64,000 bases of DNA from assembly GCF_041890415.1 (NCBI RefSeq), contig NZ_CP169056.1, positions 620,001 through 684,000 on the forward strand. Reading direction: 5' to 3'. The translations under genes and the position numbers were made by a program. The stretch comes from Pseudoxanthomonas koreensis_A (GTDB lineage: Bacteria; Pseudomonadota; Gammaproteobacteria; Xanthomonadales; Xanthomonadaceae). Positions 10,132 to 18,589 of this stretch are shown here, one piece after another (within the stretch, counting starts at the first letter, position 1; every line of letters begins with the position of its first letter). The notes beneath the pieces were generated by a model, which was given only the letters and a program-made list of their open reading frames with translations, was not told the DNA's origin and did not search any database.

Positions 10132-10790
10132 GCCAGAAGAAGAAGTTCAAGGTCAGCGATCTTGATTTCAACAACATCGGCGGCTGGCCGCAGCAGGCCA
10201 AGGTGGGGTTCTGCGTCCTGGTGGCCATCTTCATCCTGGTGATGGCCTACCTGCTGGTGATCCGCGGCAAGAGCGAGGAACTGCAGGGCCTGGAGAGCAA
10301 GGAGGCCCAGCTGCGCACCACCTTCGAGGTGGAGCAGGGCAAGGCCGCCAACCTCGAGCCGCTGCGCCAGCAACTGGCGCAGATGGAGCAGGTGCTGCAG
10401 CAGATGCTGCGCCAGCTGCCCAGCCGCACCGAAATGCCGGACCTGATCATCGACATCTCCCAGACCGCGTTGTCCAGTGGCTTGACCAACGAGCTGTTCC
10501 AGCCCGGTCCGGAGACGCCCAAGGAGTTCTACGCCGAGAAGCCGATCGCACTGCGCATGGTGGGCAACTACCACCAGTTCGGCGCCTTCGTCAGCGGCGT
10601 GGCCTCGCTGCCGCGCGTGGTCATCCTGACCATGCACGACATCCAGCTGCAGCCCAAGGAAAAAGGCCAGGGCATCAGCCGCGCCGGCTCGCTGGAGCTG
10701 TCGGGCACGGTGAAGACCTACCGCTACCTGGATGAGACGGAGATGGAGGAGATGGCAGCAGAGCAGGCCGTGCAGGGGGGAGCGCAATGA
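10128..10790 (+). CDS. pilO: Type IV pilus assembly protein PilO
   Basis: A 220-residue partner of PilN in the inner-membrane alignment subcomplex. It has a cytosolic N-terminus (SQKKKFKVSDLDFNNIGGWP), one membrane helix (about 25-44), a coiled coil and a periplasmic ferredoxin-like domain with the PilO motif EFYAEKPIALRMVGNYHQFG. Start and end overlap the neighbouring genes by ATGA-type four-base overlaps, indicating translational coupling. Confidence 0.95.
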   Translation: MSQKKKFKVSDLDFNNIGGWPQQAKVGFCVLVAIFILVMAYLLVIRGKSEELQGLESKEAQLRTTFEVEQGKAANLEPLRQQLAQMEQVLQQMLRQLPSRTEMPDLIIDISQTALSSGLTNELFQPGPETPKEFYAEKPIALRMVGNYHQFGAFVSGVASLPRVVILTMHDIQLQPKEKGQGISRAGSLELSGTVKTYRYLDETEMEEMAAEQAVQGGAQ

Positions 10791-11335
10791 ACATGCGACC
10801 TGACCACGGCTGGCTGCGTGTCGTCGGCGCCGTGGCGATGATGCTCGCCCTGGGCGCGTGCGGACGCGGTGTCACCAGCACGCCCGGTGATGCGCCGAAC
10901 CTCGAGAAGTGGGTGGCCGACGTCCGCGCCCGTCCCGCACCGCCCCTGGACCCGCTGCCGGTGATGCAGCAGTTCGAGACCTTCGAGTACGCCGCCCAGG
11001 ATGTCCGCGATCCATTCAGCGATGCCTGGAGCAGTCCCAATGGCGGTGGTACCGGGCTGCGGCCCGATCCCAATCGCCGCAAGGAGCCGCTCGAGCAGTA
11101 CCCGCTGGACAGCCTGGACATGGTCGGCACGATCGGCGCGGGCGGCGGGCTGGTGGCGCTGGTAATGGCCCCTGACCGGGTGACCCACCGCATCCGCCCT
11201 GGCGCCTACCTGGGGCAAAGCGACGGCAGGGTGACCTCGGTGCACGAGGACAGGGTTGAGCTGGTTGAACTGGTGCCGGATGGCGCGGGTGGGTGGCTGG
11301 AACGTCCGGCTTCCATCGCGCTCGAAGATCAATGA
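10787..11335 (+). CDS. pilP: Type IV pilus lipoprotein PilP
   Basis: A 182-residue inner-membrane lipoprotein linking PilNO to the PilQ secretin. The signal peptide ends in a lipobox LALGAC near residue 25. The disordered N-terminal part contains the PilNO-binding segment, and the homology-region domain follows (YPLDSLDMVGTIG, RIRPGAYLGQSDGRV). It overlaps the pilO stop by four bases. Confidence 0.93.
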   Translation: MNMRPDHGWLRVVGAVAMMLALGACGRGVTSTPGDAPNLEKWVADVRARPAPPLDPLPVMQQFETFEYAAQDVRDPFSDAWSSPNGGGTGLRPDPNRRKEPLEQYPLDSLDMVGTIGAGGGLVALVMAPDRVTHRIRPGAYLGQSDGRVTSVHEDRVELVELVPDGAGGWLERPASIALEDQ

Positions 11336-11349
11336 TTAGGGGACACACG

Positions 11350-13329
11350 ATGACCTTTTCCACTGCCCAGAGCCTGCGCACGCCAAGGCGCCCGGCGATC
11401 TTCCGGGCCTGCGGCCTGGGGCTCGCGTTCGCCCTGTACTCGGTGGCTGCCAGCAGCATGGCCGCTACCACCACCGCGACGCCCGACGTGCAAGCCACGG
11501 CGGCGCCCGCACCCGCCAAGGCCAGCGTCTCGCGCATCGACTTCAAGCGCGGTGACGCCGGCGCCGGCCGCCTGATCCTGCACTTCGAGGGTGACGGCGT
11601 GGCTCCGGACCTGCGCAGCCAGGATGGCAGCGTGGTGGTGGACGTGGCCGATGCCACCCTGCCGGCCGAGCTGCAGCGCCCGCTGGACGTGGCCGATTTC
11701 GCCACGCCGGTGCAGCGCATCGACGCCCGGCCGTACGCCGGGGGCACCCAGCTGGTGCTGAGCACCCGCGGTGCGGTCGAATCGCTGGCCTACCAGTCCG
11801 GCAACGAGTACGTGGTCGAGGTGACCCAGCGTGCCGAAGCAGCGGTGGGCGCGGTCAACGCCGGCACCATCGCCAGCGCCCGGGCCAACCTGGCTGCCCG
11901 GCCCTACTCGGGCCGGCCGGTGACCTTCAACTTCCAGGACGTGCCGGTGCGCACCGTGCTGCAGTTGATCGCCGAGGAATCCAACCTCAACATCGTGGCG
12001 TCCGACACCGTGCAGGGCAACGTGACCCTGCGCCTGGTGAACGTGCCCTGGGACCAGGCGCTGGACATCGTGCTGCGCGCCAAGGGCCTGGACAAGCGTC
12101 GTGACGGCAACGTGGTGTGGGTGGCCCCGCAGCCGGAACTGGCCGCGTTCGAGAAGGCCAAGGAAGATGCGCGCATCGACCTCGAGAACCGCGTCGACCT
12201 GATCACCGACTACATCCAGGTGAACTACCACTCGGCCGCCGCCATCTTCAAGGCGCTGACCGAGGCCAAGGGCATCGGCAACAGCAGCGGTGGCGGCGGT
12301 GGTGGCGGTGGCAGCGACCAGAACGAGAATGGTTTCCTGTCGCCCCGCGGTCGCATCGTGGCCGACGAGCGCACCAACACCCTGATGATCAGCGACATCC
12401 CGAAGAAGGTCGCGCAGATGCGCGAGCTGATCGGCGTGATCGACCGCCCGGTTGACCAGGTGCTGATCGAGGGCCGCATCGTCATCGCCACCGACAACTT
12501 CGCCCGCGAACTGGGCGCGCGCTTCGGCATCAGCGGCAACCGCGACAATGCCTACTTCAGCGGCAACCTCAACGCGAACAGCACCAACCGCACCGCCGAC
12601 GTGACCACCGCCACGGCCAACGCCAACGCGATGCGTGACTGGTCGATCGAGCGCAGCGAGGCCATCGCATCCGGCTCGCCGGTGCCGCCGCCGCCGGTGC
12701 TGGCCAATTCGTCCATCCTTCGCGGGCTCAACGTCGACCTGCCCAGCTCGCTGTCCAATGCGGGCAGCCTGGCGCTGTCGATCCTCAATGCCGGCTACCT
12801 GCTGGACATCGAGCTGAGCGCCATGCAGGAAGAGCAGCGCGGCGAAGTCATCTCCAACCCGCGCGTGGTCACCTCCAACCAGCGTGAGGCGGTGATCCGC
12901 CAGGGTCGCGAGGTGGGCTACGTGACCATGACCGGCGGCGTGGGCGCGGTGGCGACCCCGAACGTGCAGTTCAAGGACGTGCTGCTGGAGCTGAAGGTCA
13001 CCCCGACCATCACCGACGACAACCGGGTGTTCCTGGACGTCAACGTGAAGAAGGACGAAGTGCTGCGCTACCTGGATACCAGCATCGGCCAGGTGCCCGA
13101 GATCGCCAAGCGCGAGGTCAACACCGCGGTCCTGGTCGAGGATGGGCAGACGGTGGTGATCGGTGGCGTGTACGAGTTCACCGACGCCAACAGCGTCTCC
13201 AAGGTGCCGTTCCTGGGTGACGTGCCGTTCCTGGGCGCCCTGTTCAAGAAGAAGGGCCGCACCAAGCAGAAGGCCGAGCTGCTGGTGTTCCTGACCCCGA
13301 AGGTGATGCGGGTCGAGAAGCGCCACTAA
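11350..13329 (+). CDS. pilQ: Type IV pilus secretin PilQ
   Basis: Outer-membrane secretin of about 659 residues through which the pilus passes. I prefer the ATG at 11350 (MTFSTAQS), with AGGGGA about 8 bases upstream, over the in-frame ATG at 11332. A signal peptide is followed by one AMIN domain (about 57-150), a secretin N0 domain (RPVTFNFQDVPVRTVLQLIAE), an N1 domain, and the C-terminal secretin pore (VISNPRVVTSNQREAVIRQG; VPFLGDVPFLGALFK). A run of eight glycines (about residues 316-323) marks a flexible loop inside N1. I see only one AMIN domain where some PilQ proteins have two. Last gene of the pil operon; a strong terminator follows. Confidence 0.95.
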   Translation: MTFSTAQSLRTPRRPAIFRACGLGLAFALYSVAASSMAATTTATPDVQATAAPAPAKASVSRIDFKRGDAGAGRLILHFEGDGVAPDLRSQDGSVVVDVADATLPAELQRPLDVADFATPVQRIDARPYAGGTQLVLSTRGAVESLAYQSGNEYVVEVTQRAEAAVGAVNAGTIASARANLAARPYSGRPVTFNFQDVPVRTVLQLIAEESNLNIVASDTVQGNVTLRLVNVPWDQALDIVLRAKGLDKRRDGNVVWVAPQPELAAFEKAKEDARIDLENRVDLITDYIQVNYHSAAAIFKALTEAKGIGNSSGGGGGGGGSDQNENGFLSPRGRIVADERTNTLMISDIPKKVAQMRELIGVIDRPVDQVLIEGRIVIATDNFARELGARFGISGNRDNAYFSGNLNANSTNRTADVTTATANANAMRDWSIERSEAIASGSPVPPPPVLANSSILRGLNVDLPSSLSNAGSLALSILNAGYLLDIELSAMQEEQRGEVISNPRVVTSNQREAVIRQGREVGYVTMTGGVGAVATPNVQFKDVLLELKVTPTITDDNRVFLDVNVKKDEVLRYLDTSIGQVPEIAKREVNTAVLVEDGQTVVIGGVYEFTDANSVSKVPFLGDVPFLGALFKKKGRTKQKAELLVFLTPKVMRVEKRH

Positions 13330-13353
13330 GCCGGCGCGGCAACCGGAATCAAG

Positions 13354-13384
13354 CGACGGGGCCCAAAGGGCCCCGTCGTTTTTT
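13354..13384 (+). terminator. Intrinsic terminator of the pilMNOPQ operon
   Basis: A perfect 11-bp stem (CGACGGGGCCC / GGGCCCCGTCG), AAA loop and TTTTTT tail, 24 bases after the pilQ stop. Confidence 0.95.
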
Positions 13385-13429
13385 CAGGGTCGTGAACCGG
13401 GCCGATGCCGGATGGGTCAGAATCGGGGC

Positions 13430-14422
13430 ATGGACACCCATTCCGCCGACGCCACCCCTGACCTGCACGCTGCCTTTGTCCGCCTGCGCGACAGCCTGTC
13501 CAGCACCATCGTCGGCCAGGCCGAGCTGGTCGAGCGACTGCTGATTGCCCTGCTGGCCGACGGCCACCTGCTGGTGGAAGGGGCCCCGGGCCTGGCCAAG
13601 ACCACCGCCATCCGCACCCTGGCCGCGCACCTGGAGGCGGATTTCGCCCGGGTCCAGTTCACCCCCGACCTGCTCCCGGCCGACCTGACCGGCACCGAGG
13701 TCTGGCGGCCGCAGGAGGGCAGCTTCGAGTTCCAGCCCGGCCCGGTGTTCCACCCCTTGCTGCTGGCCGACGAGATCAACCGCGCCCCGGCCAAGGTGCA
13801 GTCGGCGCTGCTGGAGGCCATGGGCGAGCGCCAGGTCACGGTGGGCCGCCACACCTATCCGCTGCCGCGGCTGTTCCTGGTGATGGCGACCCAGAATCCG
13901 ATCGAGCAGGAAGGCACGTATCCATTGCCCGAGGCGCAGCTGGACCGTTTCCTGATGTACCTGCGCATCGGCTACCCCGATGCGGAGATGGAGACCGAGA
14001 TCCTGCGCCTGGCGCGCGAGCGTGCCAGGCAGCCCTCGCAAGCGCCGGTGGCTGCGCTGCGCATGTCGCAGGCGCAGGTGTTCGCCGCTCGCGAGCAGGT
14101 GCTGGCGCTGCACGTGGCGCCATCGCTGGAGCGCTACCTCATCGAACTGGTACTGGCCTCGCGCGACGCAGGCCGTTACGACCCGGCCCTGGAACGCCGC
14201 ATCGCCTGGGGCGCCAGTCCGCGCGGCACGATTGCGCTGGAGCGCTGCGCGCGCGCCCGTGCCTGGCTTGCAGGGCGCGACTACGCTACCCCCGAGGACG
14301 TGCGCGCAGTGGCGCCCGACGTCCTGCGCCACCGGGTGCTGCCCAGCTACGAGGCGCAGGCCGAGGGCTGGGATGGCGAACGCCTGGTGCAGGCGTTGCT
14401 GGAGCGGGTACCGCCGCCGTGA
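13430..14422 (+). CDS. MoxR family AAA+ ATPase
   Basis: A 330-residue AAA+ ATPase of the MoxR group, chaperone-like proteins that work with VWA-domain partners. Walker A is GAPGLAKTT near residue 50, Walker B LLADEINRAP, and sensor 1 is in MATQNPIEQEGTYPLPEAQLDRF. The C-terminal lid domain ends with the ARAWLAGRDYATPEDV motif of the family. It is the first gene of a six-gene operon with DUF58, DUF4381, two VWA proteins and BatD, each joined by short overlaps or gaps. The stop overlaps the next start by four bases. Confidence 0.93.
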   Translation: MDTHSADATPDLHAAFVRLRDSLSSTIVGQAELVERLLIALLADGHLLVEGAPGLAKTTAIRTLAAHLEADFARVQFTPDLLPADLTGTEVWRPQEGSFEFQPGPVFHPLLLADEINRAPAKVQSALLEAMGERQVTVGRHTYPLPRLFLVMATQNPIEQEGTYPLPEAQLDRFLMYLRIGYPDAEMETEILRLARERARQPSQAPVAALRMSQAQVFAAREQVLALHVAPSLERYLIELVLASRDAGRYDPALERRIAWGASPRGTIALERCARARAWLAGRDYATPEDVRAVAPDVLRHRVLPSYEAQAEGWDGERLVQALLERVPPP

Positions 14423-15372
14423 ACGACCGCGGTGACGCGCATGGCGATGACGCGGGTACCGCCGGCGTGGTACCCGGCCTGGCCGAACTTGTGGCCCTGC
14501 GCAGGCATGCGCCGCGCACGGGGCATCCACGGCGGGGACGCCATGGCCTGCATGGCCCGGCGACGTCCAGCCTGCTTGGCCGCGGCATGGAATATGCCGA
14601 ATCGCGCGAGTACGTCGCCGGCGATGATGTGCGCCACATGGACTGGCGCCTGACCGCGCGCAGCGGGCGTGCACATACCAAGCTGTTCCAGGCCGAGCGC
14701 GAACGCTTGACCCTGCTGGTCGCCGATACCGCGCCGGCGCTGTACTTCGGTACCCGCACGCGATTCAAGTCGGTGCAGGCTGCGCGCGCAGGCGCGGTGG
14801 TCGCATGGTCGGCGGTTGCCGCAGGTGACCGGCTGGCCGCGCTGCGCGCTGGCGAGCCTGCGATCGCGCCGGCGGGAGGGACCCGCGGCGCGTTGCGGGT
14901 GCTCGATGCGCTGGTGCGCTGGTACTCGCAGCCGCCAGTGGCCGATGCCGGCCTGGGCGTGGCACTGGAACACGCCCAGCACCTGCTGCGCCCCGGCACG
15001 CGGCTGGTGGTGCTGGCAGATCCGCATGCGGCCGCACAGGTCCCTGCACAGCGCTGGCGCGCGCTGGCGCGACACCGCGAGGCCGAGCTGGTGTTGCTGC
15101 ACGATCCACTGGAAATGGCACCGCCGCCGCGCCCCCTGGCCTTTGCCGATGGCCATCGCCGGGTGCTGCTGGAGCTGGACCGCCACGATGTACGCCAGCA
15201 TTGGGATGCGGTATTCGCGGCCCCGCTGCGGGCCCTGGAGCAGGCGCTGCCGGGCATGGGCTGGCGCGTGCGCGCACTGTCCAGCGACGCGCCGGTGCAG
15301 CACGGGCCATGGGCATGGGAAGGGAACCGGCCAGGCAAACCGGCGGCCTTGCCCATGGCGGCACAGGACTGA
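14419..15372 (+). CDS. DUF58 domain-containing protein
   Basis: A 317-residue protein with the hallmark DUF58 segment ESREYVAGDDVRHMDWR followed by TARSGRAHTKLFQ (about residues 58-90). The C-terminal half has a degenerate VWA-like fold. It is the standard companion of MoxR ATPases and Bat proteins; its molecular role is not established. It begins with GTG at 14419, overlapping the MoxR stop. No membrane segment is evident. Confidence 0.88.
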   Translation: MNDRGDAHGDDAGTAGVVPGLAELVALRRHAPRTGHPRRGRHGLHGPATSSLLGRGMEYAESREYVAGDDVRHMDWRLTARSGRAHTKLFQAERERLTLLVADTAPALYFGTRTRFKSVQAARAGAVVAWSAVAAGDRLAALRAGEPAIAPAGGTRGALRVLDALVRWYSQPPVADAGLGVALEHAQHLLRPGTRLVVLADPHAAAQVPAQRWRALARHREAELVLLHDPLEMAPPPRPLAFADGHRRVLLELDRHDVRQHWDAVFAAPLRALEQALPGMGWRVRALSSDAPVQHGPWAWEGNRPGKPAALPMAAQD

Positions 15373-15378
15373 TCGCGC

Positions 15379-15831
15379 ATGGATCCAGCCCGGCTGCCGC
15401 TGCGGGATGTGCACCTGCCCGATCCGCCCGGCTGGTGGCCACCGGCACCCGGATGGTGGTGGCTGGCCGCAGCGTTGCTGGCGGTGGTGGCCCTGGTCGC
15501 GGCATGGCGGCAGTGGCGGCGCGCGCGTCGCCGCCGCTGGCTGCGCTTGTTCGATGAGTGCACCGCGGCGGCTGATCCGGCGCAGGCAATCGCGCAGATG
15601 TCCGCGTTGCTGCGCCGCGCCGCACGCCACCACAGGCCGGGTGCCGAACTGCTGCGGGGCGAGGCATGGCTGCACTTCCTCGATGGCAATGCCGGGACCG
15701 ACTTCAGCGCCGGTGCCGGGCACCTGCTGCTGGAAGGCGGATTCCGCCCGCAGGTACCGCCCGACGCCGTGGAAGCGGCGCGAGAACTGGCGCGGGCGCG
15801 GTTCCTGCAGCTGATGGAGGCCGGGCGATGA
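15379..15831 (+). CDS. DUF4381 domain-containing membrane protein
   Basis: A 150-residue protein starting LPLRDVHLPDPPGWWPPAPGWW, the usual DUF4381 opening, followed by one transmembrane helix (about residues 28-47) and a basic cytosolic domain. This small single-pass protein regularly sits between DUF58 and BatA in proteobacterial MoxR operons. The stop TGA overlaps the first codon of the next gene. Function unknown. Confidence 0.85.
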   Translation: MDPARLPLRDVHLPDPPGWWPPAPGWWWLAAALLAVVALVAAWRQWRRARRRRWLRLFDECTAAADPAQAIAQMSALLRRAARHHRPGAELLRGEAWLHFLDGNAGTDFSAGAGHLLLEGGFRPQVPPDAVEAARELARARFLQLMEAGR

Positions 15832-16853
15832 TGGACGCATTGCCTGCCTGGCTTGGCGCCTGGCAGCAGGGATTTTCCGGCTTCGCCTGGCCGTGGGCCT
15901 GGTTGCTGTTGCCGCTGCCGGTACTGGTGCGCTGGATCCTGCCGCCGCGGCGTGGCAGCACCCCGGCGCTGCGCGTTCCCTGGGTGCGGCGCCTGGACCA
16001 GGGGCATCGCGCGATGCCGCGTCCGCGGCTGCACGGTGCATGGTGGTTGCCGGCGCTGGCCTGGTTGCTGCTGTGCGCGGCCACGGCACGGCCGCAGCAG
16101 TGGGGGCAGGCGCACGCGCCACCGGCGCAGGCCCGGCAGATGCTGCTGGCGGTGGACCTGTCCGGCAGCATGAACGAGACCGACATGCACCTCGGAGGGC
16201 AGGTCGTGGATCGCCTCACCGCAGCAAAGGCGGTGATCGCAGATTTCCTGGAGCGCCGTGCAGGCGACCGTGTCGGCTTGCTGGTGTTTGGCCAGCGTGC
16301 CTACATGCTCGCGCCGCTCACCCTGGACCGGGCCTCGGTGCGCAGCCAGTTGCGCGACAGCGTGGCCGGACTGGCCGGGCGCGAGACCGCGCTGGGCGAT
16401 GCCATCGGCCTGGCGGTCAAGCGCCTGCGTGAGCAGCCGCAAGGTCAGCGCGTGCTGGTGCTGCTGACCGACGGGGTCAATACCGCCGGCGTGCTCGATC
16501 CGCTCAAGGCCGCTGAACTGGCCCGGGACGAGGGCGTGCGCGTCCATGCCATCGCGTTCGGTGGCGCCGGCGCCAGCATGACCCTGTTCGACATCCCGGT
16601 GCCGTTTGCGCAGGGTGGCGAGCAGGTGGACGAACATACGCTGCGCCAGGTGGCGCAGATGACCGGTGGCCGTTTCTTCCACGCGCGCGATACGGCCGAG
16701 CTGGCCGGCATCTATGCCGAGCTGGACCGGCTGGAGCCGATCGAGATTTCCGCCGAGCCGGTGCGGCCGCGGCTCGAGCGCTACCACTGGCCGCTGGGCG
16801 CAGCGTTGCTGCTGGGACTGGCGGCCTGGCCGCTGGGCAGGCGCGGCGCATGA
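15828..16853 (+). CDS. BatA-type VWA domain membrane protein
   Basis: A protein of about 341 residues with an N-terminal membrane segment (WAWLLLPLPVLVRWILPP), a second one near residue 65, a VWA domain and a C-terminal membrane helix. The metal-ion-dependent adhesion site is intact: DLSGSMNETD from about residue 110 (DxSxS), then the conserved Thr in LLTDGVNTAG. Two ATG codons in tandem (15828 and 15831) can both serve as the start. In Bacteroides and Leptospira Bat proteins were linked to aerotolerance; here the role is inferred to be envelope-related through MoxR. Overlaps both neighbours. Confidence 0.88.
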   Translation: MMDALPAWLGAWQQGFSGFAWPWAWLLLPLPVLVRWILPPRRGSTPALRVPWVRRLDQGHRAMPRPRLHGAWWLPALAWLLLCAATARPQQWGQAHAPPAQARQMLLAVDLSGSMNETDMHLGGQVVDRLTAAKAVIADFLERRAGDRVGLLVFGQRAYMLAPLTLDRASVRSQLRDSVAGLAGRETALGDAIGLAVKRLREQPQGQRVLVLLTDGVNTAGVLDPLKAAELARDEGVRVHAIAFGGAGASMTLFDIPVPFAQGGEQVDEHTLRQVAQMTGGRFFHARDTAELAGIYAELDRLEPIEISAEPVRPRLERYHWPLGAALLLGLAAWPLGRRGA

Positions 16854-18589
16854 GTGGCTTGTGGCTGTTGCCGCACCTCCAGCGCCCGGCGTGGCTGTGG
16901 GCGCTGCTGGCGTTGCCGCTGCTGTGGCTGCTGTGGCGGCGCGGTCGCCAGCGCAACTGGTGCGACGTGGTCGATCCGCACCTGCTGCCGCACCTGGTCG
17001 AACATGCGCGTGGCCATGCCGGCTGGCGCATGGCCGGCGTCGCACTCGCATTCGCGCTGGCGGTGCTTGCGCTGTCCGGCCCCGGCTGGCGCCAGCAGGC
17101 GCAGCCGCGCTGGCAGGCCCATGCGCCGCTGGTGATCGCGCTGGAGCTGTCTGAAGCGATGACCACGCCGGACCTGCCGCCCTCGCGCCTGGTGCAGGCG
17201 CGGGCCAAGCTGGCCGAACTGCTGCGCGCGCGCAGCGGTGGCGAGGTCGGCCTGGTGGCCTGGGCGGAGGATGCCTACACCGTCGCTCCGTTGACCGCCG
17301 ATGCGGCCAACCTGGCGCTGTTCCTGGATGCACTGGAACCGGCGGTGATGCCGGTGGACGGGCAACGCTCCGAACGCGCACTGACCCACGCGGCATCGCT
17401 GCTGCGCCAGGCCGGATACGAGCGTGGCACCATCCTGCTGATCGCTTCCCAGGCCGATGCCGCCTCGCCGCCGATTGCCGCGGCACTGGCTGCCCAGGGC
17501 TATACGGTGTCCGTGCTTGGCCTGGGCACCGCCGCTGGCGCGGTCTACCGCGATCGTGGCGGTGCCATGCGCCGCACCCACCTTGATGCCGCATCGCTGC
17601 GTGCGCTGGCCGCCGCCGGTGGTGGGCATTACGCCGCCCTGAGCGTGGACCAGGCGGACCTGCATGCACTGGATGTGCTGCAACCCGGCGCAACCCGGGC
17701 GCGGACGGGCGCGACCGGCGAGCGGGTCTGGGTCGACCAGGGCTATTGGCTGCTGCTGCCGTTGCTGTTGCTGGCGGCGCTGGCGTTCCGGCGCGGTGCC
17801 GGCGTGCTTGCGGCGGTGCCGCTGGCCGTGCTGCTGGCGTTGCCGGTGCAGGGACATGCCGCCGGACCTGAGGGCCAGTGGTGGCTGCGCGCCGACCAGC
17901 GCGCGCAGCGGATGCTGGAGCAGGGCGTGGAGGCATATCGCCAGGGCGACTTTGAAGCGGCCCGGCACGCCTTCGATGCGGCCGGCGCCCGTGGCGCCGA
18001 GGCCGCCTACAACCTGGGCAATGCCCTGGCCCGGCAGGGCCACTACGACGCGGCAATCGAAGCCTATGACGATGCCCTGGTGCAGGCGCCCGGGATGGAG
18101 GATGCGATTGCGAACCGGCGCGTGGTCGAGGCTGCACGCAAGCGCCGGCAGTCCGCTGGAGAGGGCGATGGACGCGGAGGCGGACAGCCGCCCGCGGACA
18201 GCCGGCCGCAGGGCCAGGGTGCTCCCGGCCAGGGGGAGCAGCCGCCCGCGTCAGCGCAGGGTGGTGGCACGCCACCGGACACGTCCGCAGGCGCGCCCTC
18301 GCCGCCGCCTGGCCAAGGTGCGCCCGAGGCCGAGGCCGGGGATGCGGATGCGCGTGAGCGCCAGGAACAGGCTGATCGCGCGCAGCGCGAACGCATGCAG
18401 GCGGCGCTGGAACGCGCAACGCCGGCGCAGCCGCCTGCAGGGGAGCCAGCCGAGCCCCAGGATGCGCAGCAGCGTGAGCGCGTGCAGGCGCATGAGGCCT
18501 GGTTGCGCCGCGTGCCGGATGACCCGGGCGGCCTGCTGCGCGCCAAGTTCCTGCTCGAACACGAACGCCGCCAGCGGGAGGGACGATGA
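16850..18589 (+). CDS. BatB/BatC-type fusion: VWA domain plus TPR repeats
   Basis: A 579-residue protein with two N-terminal membrane segments, a VWA domain (about 90-290), two more hydrophobic segments near 300-345, TPR repeats (AAYNLGNALARQGHYDAAIEAYDDAL, shortened: about residues 385-420), and a long Gln/Pro/Gly/Ala-rich tail to a basic C-terminus. BatB and BatC are separate in some bacteria; here they form one chain. The VWA metal site is degenerate: the expected DxSxS reads ELSEA (Glu about 99, Ala about 103), so metal binding may be lost. It overlaps both neighbours by four bases. Confidence 0.87.
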   Translation: MSGLWLLPHLQRPAWLWALLALPLLWLLWRRGRQRNWCDVVDPHLLPHLVEHARGHAGWRMAGVALAFALAVLALSGPGWRQQAQPRWQAHAPLVIALELSEAMTTPDLPPSRLVQARAKLAELLRARSGGEVGLVAWAEDAYTVAPLTADAANLALFLDALEPAVMPVDGQRSERALTHAASLLRQAGYERGTILLIASQADAASPPIAAALAAQGYTVSVLGLGTAAGAVYRDRGGAMRRTHLDAASLRALAAAGGGHYAALSVDQADLHALDVLQPGATRARTGATGERVWVDQGYWLLLPLLLLAALAFRRGAGVLAAVPLAVLLALPVQGHAAGPEGQWWLRADQRAQRMLEQGVEAYRQGDFEAARHAFDAAGARGAEAAYNLGNALARQGHYDAAIEAYDDALVQAPGMEDAIANRRVVEAARKRRQSAGEGDGRGGGQPPADSRPQGQGAPGQGEQPPASAQGGGTPPDTSAGAPSPPPGQGAPEAEAGDADARERQEQADRAQRERMQAALERATPAQPPAGEPAEPQDAQQRERVQAHEAWLRRVPDDPGGLLRAKFLLEHERRQREGR

